Assembly: GCA_018239895.1 (NCBI GenBank)
Contig: JAFEGL010000068.1
Location: 1 to 64,000, forward strand
Direction of reading: 5' to 3'
Source: Verrucomicrobiota bacterium
Lineage (GTDB): Bacteria > Chlamydiota > Chlamydiia > Chlamydiales > SM23-39
DNA length: 64,000 nucleotides
The notes under the pieces are model-generated. The model was not told the DNA's origin and did no database searches. It worked only from the letters and a program-made list of their open reading frames with translations. This document shows, one piece after another, positions 22,999-30,367 of this stretch; the first letter of the stretch is position 1, and each line of letters begins with the position of its first letter. A program made the position numbers and the translations under genes.

Positions 22999-25005
22999 AT
23001 GGTAGGGACTCCCTCTCCTCCAGTCGGGTCGGCCGACCGTAAACGGCTCCTCTTCGTAGCCGTCTTCCTCTTCGTCCTTTTCGGGCTTTTGATCGTCCGA
23101 TTTTATCAGATCCAGATTGTCGAAGGGGAAAAGTGGAAGCAGATCGCCATGTCTCAGCACGAGACGATTGTGACCGAGCCGTTCATGCGGGGCTCCTTTT
23201 TTTCCAATACGTCTATTAAAAAGGGGCACCCTGAAGCAGAGCAGCCTTTCGTCATCGACGTGATGAAGTTCCACCTTTTCATCGACCCCGACTCGATCCC
23301 TGTCGAGGCGAGAAGTCAGATGGCCGCCGAGCTCTTCGACCTTTTAAAAATCCCCACCTCCGAGAGAAATGAGCTCCGCGCCGAGTTCGACCGAAAAAGC
23401 CGCAGCAGAAAATTGGCCTCTTGGATGGAGCGGGAGGAGAAAGAGAAAATCCTTTCTTGGTGGAACGAATTTGCCAAACAGAGAAAAATCGCCCGGAACG
23501 CCCTCTATTTCCTCTCCGATTACAAGCGCTCGTATCCTTTTGGGACGCTTCTCGGTTCGGTCCTCCACACGGTTCAAGAAGAGAGAGATCCTCAGACTCG
23601 TCAAAACCTCCCTACCGGCGGGCTCGAGATGCTATTCAACTCCTATCTAGAAGGGAAAGAGGGGAAGCGGCTCATCACCCGCTCGCCTCGCCACCCTCTC
23701 GATACAGGGAAGATTTTAGTGGCGCCTGAAAACGGCGCCGATATTTATCTGACGGTCAACCATTATCTCCAGGCGGTGACCGAATCGGAGCTGAAAAAAG
23801 GGGTTGAATCGGCCAAAGCCCGCGGCGGCTGGGCCGTAATGATGGATCCTTATACGGGAGAGGTTTTTGCCCTTGCCCAAGTCCCCTCGTTCAATCCAGC
23901 CCGCTATGCAGATTACTACAACGACCCGAAATTGCAAGAGTGCACGCGGATCAAAGCTGTGACCGACTGCTATGAACCCGGCTCGATCTTTAAGCCGATC
24001 ACGGTCGCTATCTGCATGCGGGCCAACGAAGAGCTGAAACGGAATGGAAAGAGGCCGATTTTTTCTCCCGATGAGAAGATCGCGACTGCCAATGGATGGT
24101 TCCCTGGGCGGAGCACTCCGTTGAAAGATGGGCGGGTTCACCAGTATTTAAACATGAATCTCGCTCTGCAAAAGTCCTCCAACATCTACATGGCGCGGCT
24201 CGCCCAGCGGCTCGTCGATACGATGGGGGATGAATGGTACCGGGCAGCTCTCCAAAACCTCTTTGGGTTTGGCGTCAAAACCAAGATCGAACTGCCGGCC
24301 GAAAGCCCCGGATTGCTTCCGACTCCGGGCAAGCTCCATCCAAACGGCAAACTCGAATGGTCCGTTCCGACCCCTTTTTCTCTCGCTATCGGCCACAATA
24401 TTCTGATCAACAGCGTACAGATGGCCAGAGCCTATGCGATTTTGGCCAACGGCGGATATGCTATTCGGCCGCATATCATTCGAAAGATTGTTAAAAATGG
24501 GGCTGTTTTAGTCGACAATACAGGGTTTGGTTTGGGAGAGCGGATTTTAGACGAAGCGATGACCAAGCAGATCGTAAGAGGAATGAAGTTCGTGACGAAA
24601 GAGGGGGGCTCTTCCAAGAGGGCCGACATCATGGGCTACACCGAGGCGGGCAAGTCGGGGACGGCGGAGCTGGTGATCAATGGCATCTACTCAAAGGACC
24701 ATCAAATCTCCTCGTTTTTAGGATTCGCTCCGGCCGACAAGCCTCGGATTGTTTTGATCGTCTCGATCGACGATCCTGAGAAGAAGTTCATTCCCGGCGT
24801 CGGGAAACATCAGCTTGGCGGCGTCTGCGCGGCCCCTGTGTTTAGAGAGATCGCTTACCGAGCTTTACAGTATTTGGGTGTAGCGCCCGACGATCCCTAC
24901 GGTTACCCGCCCGGCGATCCCCGCCGCGACTCCAAAAAAGCCGACTGGGCCAAAGAGGTACAGGATTTAAAGAGTTTGTATGTCCAGTGGAACGGTGGAG
25001 AATGA
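22999..25005 (+). CDS. ftsI: Penicillin-binding protein (FtsI/PBP3-type transpeptidase)
   Basis: Septal peptidoglycan transpeptidase, inner-membrane anchored (FVAVFLFVLFGLLIVRFYQIQ). The 668 residues carry the three penicillin-binding motifs: SIFK with Ser329 and Lys332, SSN at 393-395, and KSG at 552-554. The dimerisation domain is longer than in E. coli, with charged insertions around residues 60-170. In Chlamydia PBP3 works with MreB-type division as FtsZ is absent; no ftsZ is seen here. Its start codon is formed by the AT at the end of the upstream palindromic element plus a G. Confidence 0.95.
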   Translation: MVGTPSPPVGSADRKRLLFVAVFLFVLFGLLIVRFYQIQIVEGEKWKQIAMSQHETIVTEPFMRGSFFSNTSIKKGHPEAEQPFVIDVMKFHLFIDPDSIPVEARSQMAAELFDLLKIPTSERNELRAEFDRKSRSRKLASWMEREEKEKILSWWNEFAKQRKIARNALYFLSDYKRSYPFGTLLGSVLHTVQEERDPQTRQNLPTGGLEMLFNSYLEGKEGKRLITRSPRHPLDTGKILVAPENGADIYLTVNHYLQAVTESELKKGVESAKARGGWAVMMDPYTGEVFALAQVPSFNPARYADYYNDPKLQECTRIKAVTDCYEPGSIFKPITVAICMRANEELKRNGKRPIFSPDEKIATANGWFPGRSTPLKDGRVHQYLNMNLALQKSSNIYMARLAQRLVDTMGDEWYRAALQNLFGFGVKTKIELPAESPGLLPTPGKLHPNGKLEWSVPTPFSLAIGHNILINSVQMARAYAILANGGYAIRPHIIRKIVKNGAVLVDNTGFGLGERILDEAMTKQIVRGMKFVTKEGGSSKRADIMGYTEAGKSGTAELVINGIYSKDHQISSFLGFAPADKPRIVLIVSIDDPEKKFIPGVGKHQLGGVCAAPVFREIAYRALQYLGVAPDDPYGYPPGDPRRDSKKADWAKEVQDLKSLYVQWNGGE

Positions 25006-25008
25006 TGA

Positions 25009-25128
25009 ATATTTTTATCGTTATATCTTTATATCGTTTCCATCGTTAATCCTTTCTTAAAATAGAAGCTTCAAGTTTAAGGCGGAATTAACGATGGAAA
25101 CGATATAAAGATATAACGATAAAAATAT
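25009..25128. repeat. Perfect 42-bp inverted repeat between ftsI and murE
   Basis: Arms 25009-25050 and 25087-25128 are exact complements over 42 bp, with a 36-nt spacer. Motifs such as ATCGTTATATC place it in the same family as the repeats at 11363, 19441 and 33219. It fills most of the ftsI-murE gap. It could act as terminator or mRNA-stability hairpin. Confidence 0.85.
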
Positions 25129-25211
25129 CTAATCTGGAGTTTTCATCTTTCTCACACCCAAGCTCAGAGGTTGCTGGATTTTTTTCTCGGGCTTAGGATA
25201 TTTTTAACTGC

Positions 25212-26666
25212 ATGAAACTGAAGCAGCTGTTGAAGGGGATCGAAGGGATCGACGTCCGAGGTTCCAAAGAGGTGGAGGTCTCCGGCATCTCCATCGATTC
25301 GAGAAGCACCTCGTTCGGCCACCTCTTCATTGCGAAGAAAGGGAGCGCCCTCGACGGAACTCAATTCATCCAAGAGGCCATCGGCGCTGGCGCCGCAGCC
25401 ATCCTGACCGATATCTACGACCCATTTATTCCTAAAACTCAAATCATCCACCCGAGACCTCAGGAGCTAGAGGCTCTTTTAGCTGCGAGATTTTACCAGC
25501 GCCCCTCGGAAGAGCTGTTTGTAGTCGGAGCGACAGGAACGAAAGGGAAAACGACCTCAACGTACATCGCCAGACATCTTCTCGACGAGCTAAGACGCCC
25601 CTGTGGATTGATCGGCACAGTGGAGACCATCGCAGGAAAAAATCGGTTCTTTTCCACCATGACGACTCACGATGCTGTCTTCAACCAAAAACTGCTTAAA
25701 GAGATGGTCTCGCAAGGCTGCAGAGCCGCTGTGCTGGAGGTCTCCTCCCACGGCTTGCTCCAAAATCGGGTCGAACAGATCTCTTTCGATGTGGCTCTTT
25801 TCACAAACTTGAGCCCCGATCACCTCGACTACCACAAGAGTATCGAGGAGTATGCGGCGGCTAAAAAAAGGCTGTTTGCCCTTTTGGACGATAGCCCCAA
25901 GAAAAATAAGAGAGCCCTTTTGAATGCTGACAGCCCCTGGACGAACTATATGAGAGAGGGGGGAAAGACCCCATCTTGGACATTCGGGATTGAACAGGAG
26001 GCCGACGTGAGAGCCTCAGAGATCTCGTTCGATCCCAAGGGGACCCGGTTTCGAGTGAGTTTTCAAGGAAAATCGGAGCTCTTTGAAACGGGATTGATCG
26101 GCCGCTTCAACGTCTACAATGTGTTGGGGGCAATCGCTCTCGGACTCCATTTGGGGGCAGAGCTAAGTGAATTAAAAGGGCCCATCGGAAGCTTTGGATC
26201 GGTTCCTGGGCGGCTCGAGAGAGTGAACGATCAGATTTTTGTCGATTTTGCACACACTGGAGACTCGCTCGACAATGTGTTGAAAACACTCCGGGAAATT
26301 ACGCCCAAAAGACTGATCGTCATTTTCGGATGCGGCGGCAATCGGGATCCTGCGAGAAGAACGGGGATGGCGAAAGCGGCTGAAAAATATGCCGATTTGT
26401 CGATTGTCACATCGGACAATCCAAGACAAGAAGAGCCCGAGGCGATTTGCCGGCAGATTCTGGAGGGATTTGAGCATCCTAAAAGAGTATTTGTGGAGCT
26501 CGATCGGAAGGCGGCCATTTTTCATGGAGTACAGATCTTGGAAAAGGGAGATGTTTTGTTGATCGCAGGGAAAGGGCATGAGCGGGTTCAGATTTTTGCC
26601 CACAAGACAATCCCTTTCGATGATGTAGCTGTTGCGGTAGATGCTCTCCATTCGGGAGTGCATTGA
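25212..26666 (+). CDS. murE: UDP-MurNAc-tripeptide synthetase MurE (meso-DAP adding)
   Basis: Adds the third amino acid to UDP-MurNAc-L-Ala-D-Glu in the cytosol. 484 residues. ATP motif GTKGKTTS at 109-116; Mur ligase domains follow. The motif DNPRQEEP (D402-N403-P404-R405) is the signature of meso-diaminopimelate-specific enzymes, in agreement with the dapF gene in this window. The TGA stop overlaps the ATG of amiA (TGATG), so the two are coupled. Confidence 0.97.
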   Translation: MKLKQLLKGIEGIDVRGSKEVEVSGISIDSRSTSFGHLFIAKKGSALDGTQFIQEAIGAGAAAILTDIYDPFIPKTQIIHPRPQELEALLAARFYQRPSEELFVVGATGTKGKTTSTYIARHLLDELRRPCGLIGTVETIAGKNRFFSTMTTHDAVFNQKLLKEMVSQGCRAAVLEVSSHGLLQNRVEQISFDVALFTNLSPDHLDYHKSIEEYAAAKKRLFALLDDSPKKNKRALLNADSPWTNYMREGGKTPSWTFGIEQEADVRASEISFDPKGTRFRVSFQGKSELFETGLIGRFNVYNVLGAIALGLHLGAELSELKGPIGSFGSVPGRLERVNDQIFVDFAHTGDSLDNVLKTLREITPKRLIVIFGCGGNRDPARRTGMAKAAEKYADLSIVTSDNPRQEEPEAICRQILEGFEHPKRVFVELDRKAAIFHGVQILEKGDVLLIAGKGHERVQIFAHKTIPFDDVAVAVDALHSGVH

Positions 26667-27346
26667 TGCAGAGCTTGATTTTTCTGATCCTCTTTTTATT
26701 CCCTTTTTTCCCCTCCTGCGCTGCAGTCAAAAAAGATAAGCAGACTTATCCAGTCGCCGCTCAATTGACTCTTCCGGGTCCCACGATCGTCATCGATGTG
26801 GGGCATGGGGGAACAGATAGGGGCGCTCGGGCGAAAAACCCCTTTTGCGAAGAGAAGAGAGTTTGCCTCCAGACGGCGCGCCTTGTGAAGAAATACCTTG
26901 ACCAGCTGGGCTACCATGTCGTCATGACCCGGACAACCGACGTCTTTGTCCCGCTGCCTCGCCGCGTCGAAATCGCCGACCAGTCCCGCGCCTCGCTTTT
27001 CGTCAGCATCCACTACAATTCGGCCCGGAATCCGACAGCGCAGGGGATCGAAGTATTTTACAATGAATCGAAGGATCAAAAATTCAAAACATCTGCCTCT
27101 AAAAAACTCGCCGAGTCTATTCTGACCCGAGTCATCCGCCGGACATCGGCCGTCTCTCGCGGCGTAAAAAAAGGGAACTACTACGTGATCCGGGAACCCA
27201 CCATGCCTGCCGTTCTCGTAGAAGGGGGATTCATCTCCAACCCATCGGAGCGGGGGAATCTGAAGGATTTTGAGTACATAGATAAACTCGCCCGCGGCAT
27301 TGCCGACGGGGTCGACCACTACTTCAAGGCGAAAAAAAACCCATGA
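26666..27346 (+). CDS. amiA: N-acetylmuramoyl-L-alanine amidase (AmiA family)
   Basis: Amidase_3 zinc hydrolase that cuts the MurNAc-L-Ala bond; the chlamydial AmiA also acts on lipid II in Chlamydia. 226 residues from ATG 26666. The N-terminal hydrophobic signal (LIFLILFLFPFFPSCAA) includes a Cys at a lipobox-like position. Zinc and catalytic residues are visible in IDVGHGG, FCEEKR, VSIHYNSA and VEGGFISNPSE. It ends the cluster. The stop TGA lies inside a stem-loop that also serves as terminator of the convergent gene. Confidence 0.95.
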   Translation: MQSLIFLILFLFPFFPSCAAVKKDKQTYPVAAQLTLPGPTIVIDVGHGGTDRGARAKNPFCEEKRVCLQTARLVKKYLDQLGYHVVMTRTTDVFVPLPRRVEIADQSRASLFVSIHYNSARNPTAQGIEVFYNESKDQKFKTSASKKLAESILTRVIRRTSAVSRGVKKGNYYVIREPTMPAVLVEGGFISNPSERGNLKDFEYIDKLARGIADGVDHYFKAKKNP

Positions 27347-27367
27347 ATCCGGTTGGATTCATGGGTT
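27332..27367 (-). terminator. Terminator for 27384 gene (duplicate hairpin 1)
   Basis: Stem AACCCATGAATCC (27338-27350) and GGATTCATGGGTT (27355-27367). Eight A before it on plus give a T8 run on the minus strand. Almost identical to the hairpin at 27684-27717. It overlaps the amiA stop. Confidence 0.85.
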
Positions 27368-27383
27368 GTATAAATTGACTGAA

Positions 27384-27653
27384 TTAAATTCTAGGCGCGT
27401 TAACGTAAATCGAAGTTACATATTTTTCGCCCTCTTGATCCACAAGATTAAAATTTTTAATTCTCAAAGAATTGCCGATATTTTCTGAAGTAACACCTGT
27501 GCACATGTGCGATTTTTTTCCTGCTAATACTTCAGGGAATACGTTCGATACGAGTTGGGTTACCCTACTCGTGAAATCACGGGTAATTTTAACTGGGCCG
27601 GGATGAATTGTTGGGAAATGGTAACGTTGAACAGCAGAACTTACAGCTGACAT
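27384..27653 (-). CDS. Hypothetical protein, paralogue of the 27740 gene
   Basis: 89 residues, no known domain and no signal peptide. Its body (residues about 11-87) aligns with residues 13-94 of the neighbour: both share a Phe-Pro near the start, VFPEVL/VFPDVI in the middle, and end with a strand then (V)xAP, so they arose by tandem duplication. ATG 27653 is preceded by AAAGGA, the same leader as the paralogue. Each is followed by its own copy of the same terminator. Function unknown; only seen as lineage-specific here. Confidence 0.65.
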   Translation of the reverse strand: MSAVSSAVQRYHFPTIHPGPVKITRDFTSRVTQLVSNVFPEVLAGKKSHMCTGVTSENIGNSLRIKNFNLVDQEGEKYVTSIYVNAPRI

Positions 27654-27683
27654 GATTTATCCTTTGATTGTAATGAATTAAAT

Positions 27684-27717
27684 AAAAAACCCATGAATCT
27701 GGTTGGATTCATGGGTT
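27684..27717 (-). terminator. Terminator for 27740 gene (duplicate hairpin 2)
   Basis: Stem AACCCATGAATCT (27688-27700) and GGATTCATGGGTT (27705-27717), with six T on the minus strand. One base differs from hairpin 1, showing that the gene and terminator were duplicated together. Confidence 0.85.
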
Positions 27718-27739
27718 CGTGGAGAAAAAGTCTCTCTAA

Positions 27740-28276
27740 TTATTGACCGTTGCCGAAGCTCAAACGCTTTGCAGCTTCGTCAGTTTTTGCAGCTGAAGAA
27801 GAAGAGCTGCTGCTCGCTTGTTGCGCGCTAACTGGTGTGTTTAAACCTGAAATAGAATCGAATGGAAGCGGCGAGTTAAAGTGAGGAATAAGGCTAGTCA
27901 AATCCACTCTACCTAATTCTGAAAAGTCTAATCCTCTTAAAGGCGATGGTTCGTAAGGGGCTTCTGGCTCGTCAGAACGACCGCAAAGCTCAATAGGGGC
28001 GACCATTTCGACAGTTTGTGTAGATTCCACGTTTTGGGCATTTACTAAATGAAATACTTTGTTGCTTACCCAGTGTTCATTACCTGGAACTGATTTCAAT
28101 TCAACGCACTTAACTCGATTGTTGATCATAGATTTTGTAATTACATCTGGGAAAACTTTTGCAAGTTCATTAGTGAACTTTGTAATCGCATAGCGGCCCT
28201 CATTCCTAACGGATGTGGAAGGGAATTCAAAGCGTGTGAATTCTTGCTCTCTAGTAAAATTAATTGTAGATGCCAT
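27740..28276 (-). CDS. Hypothetical protein with Ser-rich tail
   Basis: 178 residues. The first 95 are related to the 89-residue neighbour; the rest is a Pro- and acid-containing linker (GRSDEPEAPYEPSPLRGLDF) and a Ser/Ala run (ASSSSSSSAAKTDEAA) near the end. No signal peptide, no known domain. ATG 28276 has AAAGGA upstream. The low-complexity C-terminus and duplication resemble secreted chlamydial effectors, but no evidence for secretion is seen. Confidence 0.7.
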   Translation of the reverse strand: MASTINFTREQEFTRFEFPSTSVRNEGRYAITKFTNELAKVFPDVITKSMINNRVKCVELKSVPGNEHWVSNKVFHLVNAQNVESTQTVEMVAPIELCGRSDEPEAPYEPSPLRGLDFSELGRVDLTSLIPHFNSPLPFDSISGLNTPVSAQQASSSSSSSAAKTDEAAKRLSFGNGQ

Positions 28277-28399
28277 AATATGTCCTTTAATTTGTGTTGT
28301 TAATTTACTTTATTCGCAAATATTTTATTCTTTTTTTACGTAAAAGTAAAGGTGAATCTATTATTGATATGTGGCTAATTATGAATGAATTAGAAATTT

Positions 28400-28472
28400 C
28401 GTCCTCGGCGAGAGTCGAACCCGCGACCTGTCGCTTAGGAGGCGACCGCTCTATCCCCTGAGCTACGAGGAC
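28400..28472 (-). tRNA. tRNA-Arg (anticodon CCU)
   Basis: On the minus strand a full cloverleaf can be drawn: acceptor GTCCTCG with CGAGGAC, D-arm, anticodon stem GTCGC/GCGAC with loop CTCCTAA (anticodon CCT in DNA), T-arm with GTTCGA. The discriminator is G at 28400. CCA is not encoded. Anticodon CCU reads AGG arginine. Confidence 0.97.
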
Positions 28473-28597
28473 AAAGAGAGACAGTCTACAAGATGCTGGA
28501 GATCAGGACAAGGAAGAAATAGGATCGTCTTTATCAAATTTTAATTTTGAGTAAATGAAATATTTGATAGATTAGCCCTTTACATAAGGGGGCTTCT

Positions 28598-29428
28598 ATG
28601 ACTCCTGTCCATTTTGTTGTCTATTGTCCTACGATCACCTATCCAACTGCAAAAGATGTTCTTTACGTTGAAATAACGAATACAGTTTTTCGGGAGATCG
28701 ATCTTGATGATAAGCAGTTTCAACATCTGTTGAGAGAATATGGCGCTGAGAAGATTTACCGGACAATTTGCGATTTTCACGAAGAGATAGAAAGGCGGAG
28801 GCTCGATCAGGTTGAGATCACCGAACCTTTGGATCTTCTCGCAATGTTATTGGAAGAAGAAAACAAGTTCAATGGGGTCCCGTTGATGGAAGATCTAACA
28901 GATATAGGAGGCGTTATTCTTCCCAAAGTGAAATGGGATCAGGAATGTGGAAGTATCCACGGTTGCAAGGAGTTCAAAACAGAACCGTTGAGGCCTATAA
29001 TGACCGATTCAATGGCCAGGTATCTGGACTATTTTGGCGTTCTTCTTCCCCATGTTGCCCCTCAAGAAAAAGTTTTCGTGGAAGCAATGGCCATCTACAT
29101 GGGATTTTTTCTGAAATTTTCCGTTCAAATTGCGAAAGTAACCCGGAAAGAGGCGATGATTCTTCAAGATCCGTTTTCTCCCTTTGATCGTGTAAACGAT
29201 ACCCATTTCGGGTTGATTGTTTGGGATGATCGGCGCGTTCGGTGGGTGTTTGATCTCACGCTCCATAAACCGATCTTGTTCCGAGAATGGCTCGATGGAC
29301 TCCAGGCGGCTCAAGTGGAATTTCAAGATAAGGTAGATGTGGAGGCGACATTCGATTGCCTCAGAAAATGGGCTCTATTCGAAAAGGGGACAGCGATGAA
29401 GGGCTACAAAAAAGCCTGGGGGCTCTAA
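28598..29428 (+). CDS. Hypothetical protein
   Basis: 276 residues, no recognised family. No signal peptide or membrane spans. It is predicted globular, with an N-terminal beta segment (VHFVVYCPTITYPTAKDVLYVEI), helices with many charged residues (REYGAEKIYRTICDFHEEIERRRLDQ), and a C-terminal part holding THFGLIVWDDRRVRWVFDLTLHKP. It sits alone between a tRNA gene and a hairpin, the sort of place where accessory genes enter chromosomes. Start ATG 28598 has GGGGG upstream (AAGGGGGCTTCTATG). Confidence 0.65.
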   Translation: MTPVHFVVYCPTITYPTAKDVLYVEITNTVFREIDLDDKQFQHLLREYGAEKIYRTICDFHEEIERRRLDQVEITEPLDLLAMLLEEENKFNGVPLMEDLTDIGGVILPKVKWDQECGSIHGCKEFKTEPLRPIMTDSMARYLDYFGVLLPHVAPQEKVFVEAMAIYMGFFLKFSVQIAKVTRKEAMILQDPFSPFDRVNDTHFGLIVWDDRRVRWVFDLTLHKPILFREWLDGLQAAQVEFQDKVDVEATFDCLRKWALFEKGTAMKGYKKAWGL

Positions 29429-29429
29429 A

Positions 29430-29473
29430 AGACTGTCTACAAAGTGACGTTTTGTCGACATCGCAGACAGTCT
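29430..29473. terminator. Hairpin after the 28598 gene
   Basis: AGACTGTCT (29430-29438) pairs with AGACAGTCT (29465-29473), with flanking A and T residues. Placed between convergent genes, it probably ends transcription from both sides. Confidence 0.6.
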
Positions 29474-29491
29474 CTTAAATTATTACATGCT

Positions 29492-29701
29492 TTAATGAAA
29501 AATTACTCGAATTAAATCATTAGCACCAATTGCCAACAAGAAAAGACCAATTATCTTTCTAGGCGTAAAAAAACGGGAATAATTTCTGAAGTTGAATAAC
29601 TGTATCCCTCCGCAAACACAGAGAGAGCCTATTAGCGCCCTTAAGAAATAATTAAAAATATTTCCGAAAGGACCGATTAAAAATTCCTTTATTGAGTCCA
29701 T
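29492..29701 (-). CDS. Small membrane protein
   Basis: 69 residues from ATG 29701 (AGGTGG five bases upstream); a GTG at 29710 would overlap that ribosome-binding site. It has two hydrophobic segments (IFNYFLRALIGSLCVCGGIQLF and IIGLFLLAIGANDLIRVIF) separated by a short basic turn, FRNYSRFFTPRK. Such a hairpin membrane topology is common in small chlamydial proteins, including inclusion-membrane types, but the function cannot be told. Confidence 0.55.
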   Translation of the reverse strand: MDSIKEFLIGPFGNIFNYFLRALIGSLCVCGGIQLFNFRNYSRFFTPRKIIGLFLLAIGANDLIRVIFH

Positions 29702-29739
29702 GTAATCCACCTAAGTATTATGTCTTGTTTCATAGTATG

Positions 29740-30255
29740 TCAAGATCCTGGGGTGTCGTCTGCTTTAAGGCACAGCAGATAGCACAACAACTTCAGTAGT
29801 TCGAAGTCAATCTCCTCGCATGCATCCATGCACCGAAGATACGCACTGTTTCTGTCAGGGGGAAGTTGATATCGGGAAGCCACTACAGCCGCTTGATTTG
29901 CAAGAGTAGCCAATCCGAATGCTCCAATATTAGAAGCCTCATTTTCAACCTCTGAAAAAAAACCTAAATAGCCACTCATAGAGACAGATCTATTGGGGAA
30001 GTGTAAGCAGACCGAATTTCCATTGGGTGCCGCGATCTTGAAGTCCATATCAAATAGCTTTGTCTCAGCTAATTGATACACCTCAAAAGCGATTTTTTCA
30101 ATTCCTAATTCTGTCATTTTCTTCTCTCTACAGCCGCAAATTTCTCCTTTTTCCAATAAAGTGTAAGTGCGTTGGCCATCATATCCTTCTTTATTTCTCG
30201 CAAGTTCTTCGATTGATAAACCTGCATCGTCGCTGCTTAAACCCTCGATCTGCAT
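29740..30255 (-). CDS. Hypothetical protein
   Basis: 171 residues with no recognised domain. Predicted cytosolic, with Cys-rich parts (EICGCREKK, CMDACEEIDFELLKLLCYLLCLK). ATG 30255 is preceded by GGAGG at a 4-nt spacing, a strong start. It belongs to an accessory minus-strand cluster with the small membrane protein and the two-U-box protein. Alternative roles cannot be narrowed down. Confidence 0.65.
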   Translation of the reverse strand: MQIEGLSSDDAGLSIEELARNKEGYDGQRTYTLLEKGEICGCREKKMTELGIEKIAFEVYQLAETKLFDMDFKIAAPNGNSVCLHFPNRSVSMSGYLGFFSEVENEASNIGAFGLATLANQAAVVASRYQLPPDRNSAYLRCMDACEEIDFELLKLLCYLLCLKADDTPGS

Positions 30256-30367
30256 GATTCCTCCATGGTTAAGATTTTTTTAAGGAGGTCGGTTATAAAT
30301 CATCAAGTAATTTTCGGGGAGATGTAAAAATTATTTAAATTTTAGCGTCAGAATTCGCTACGAGTCT

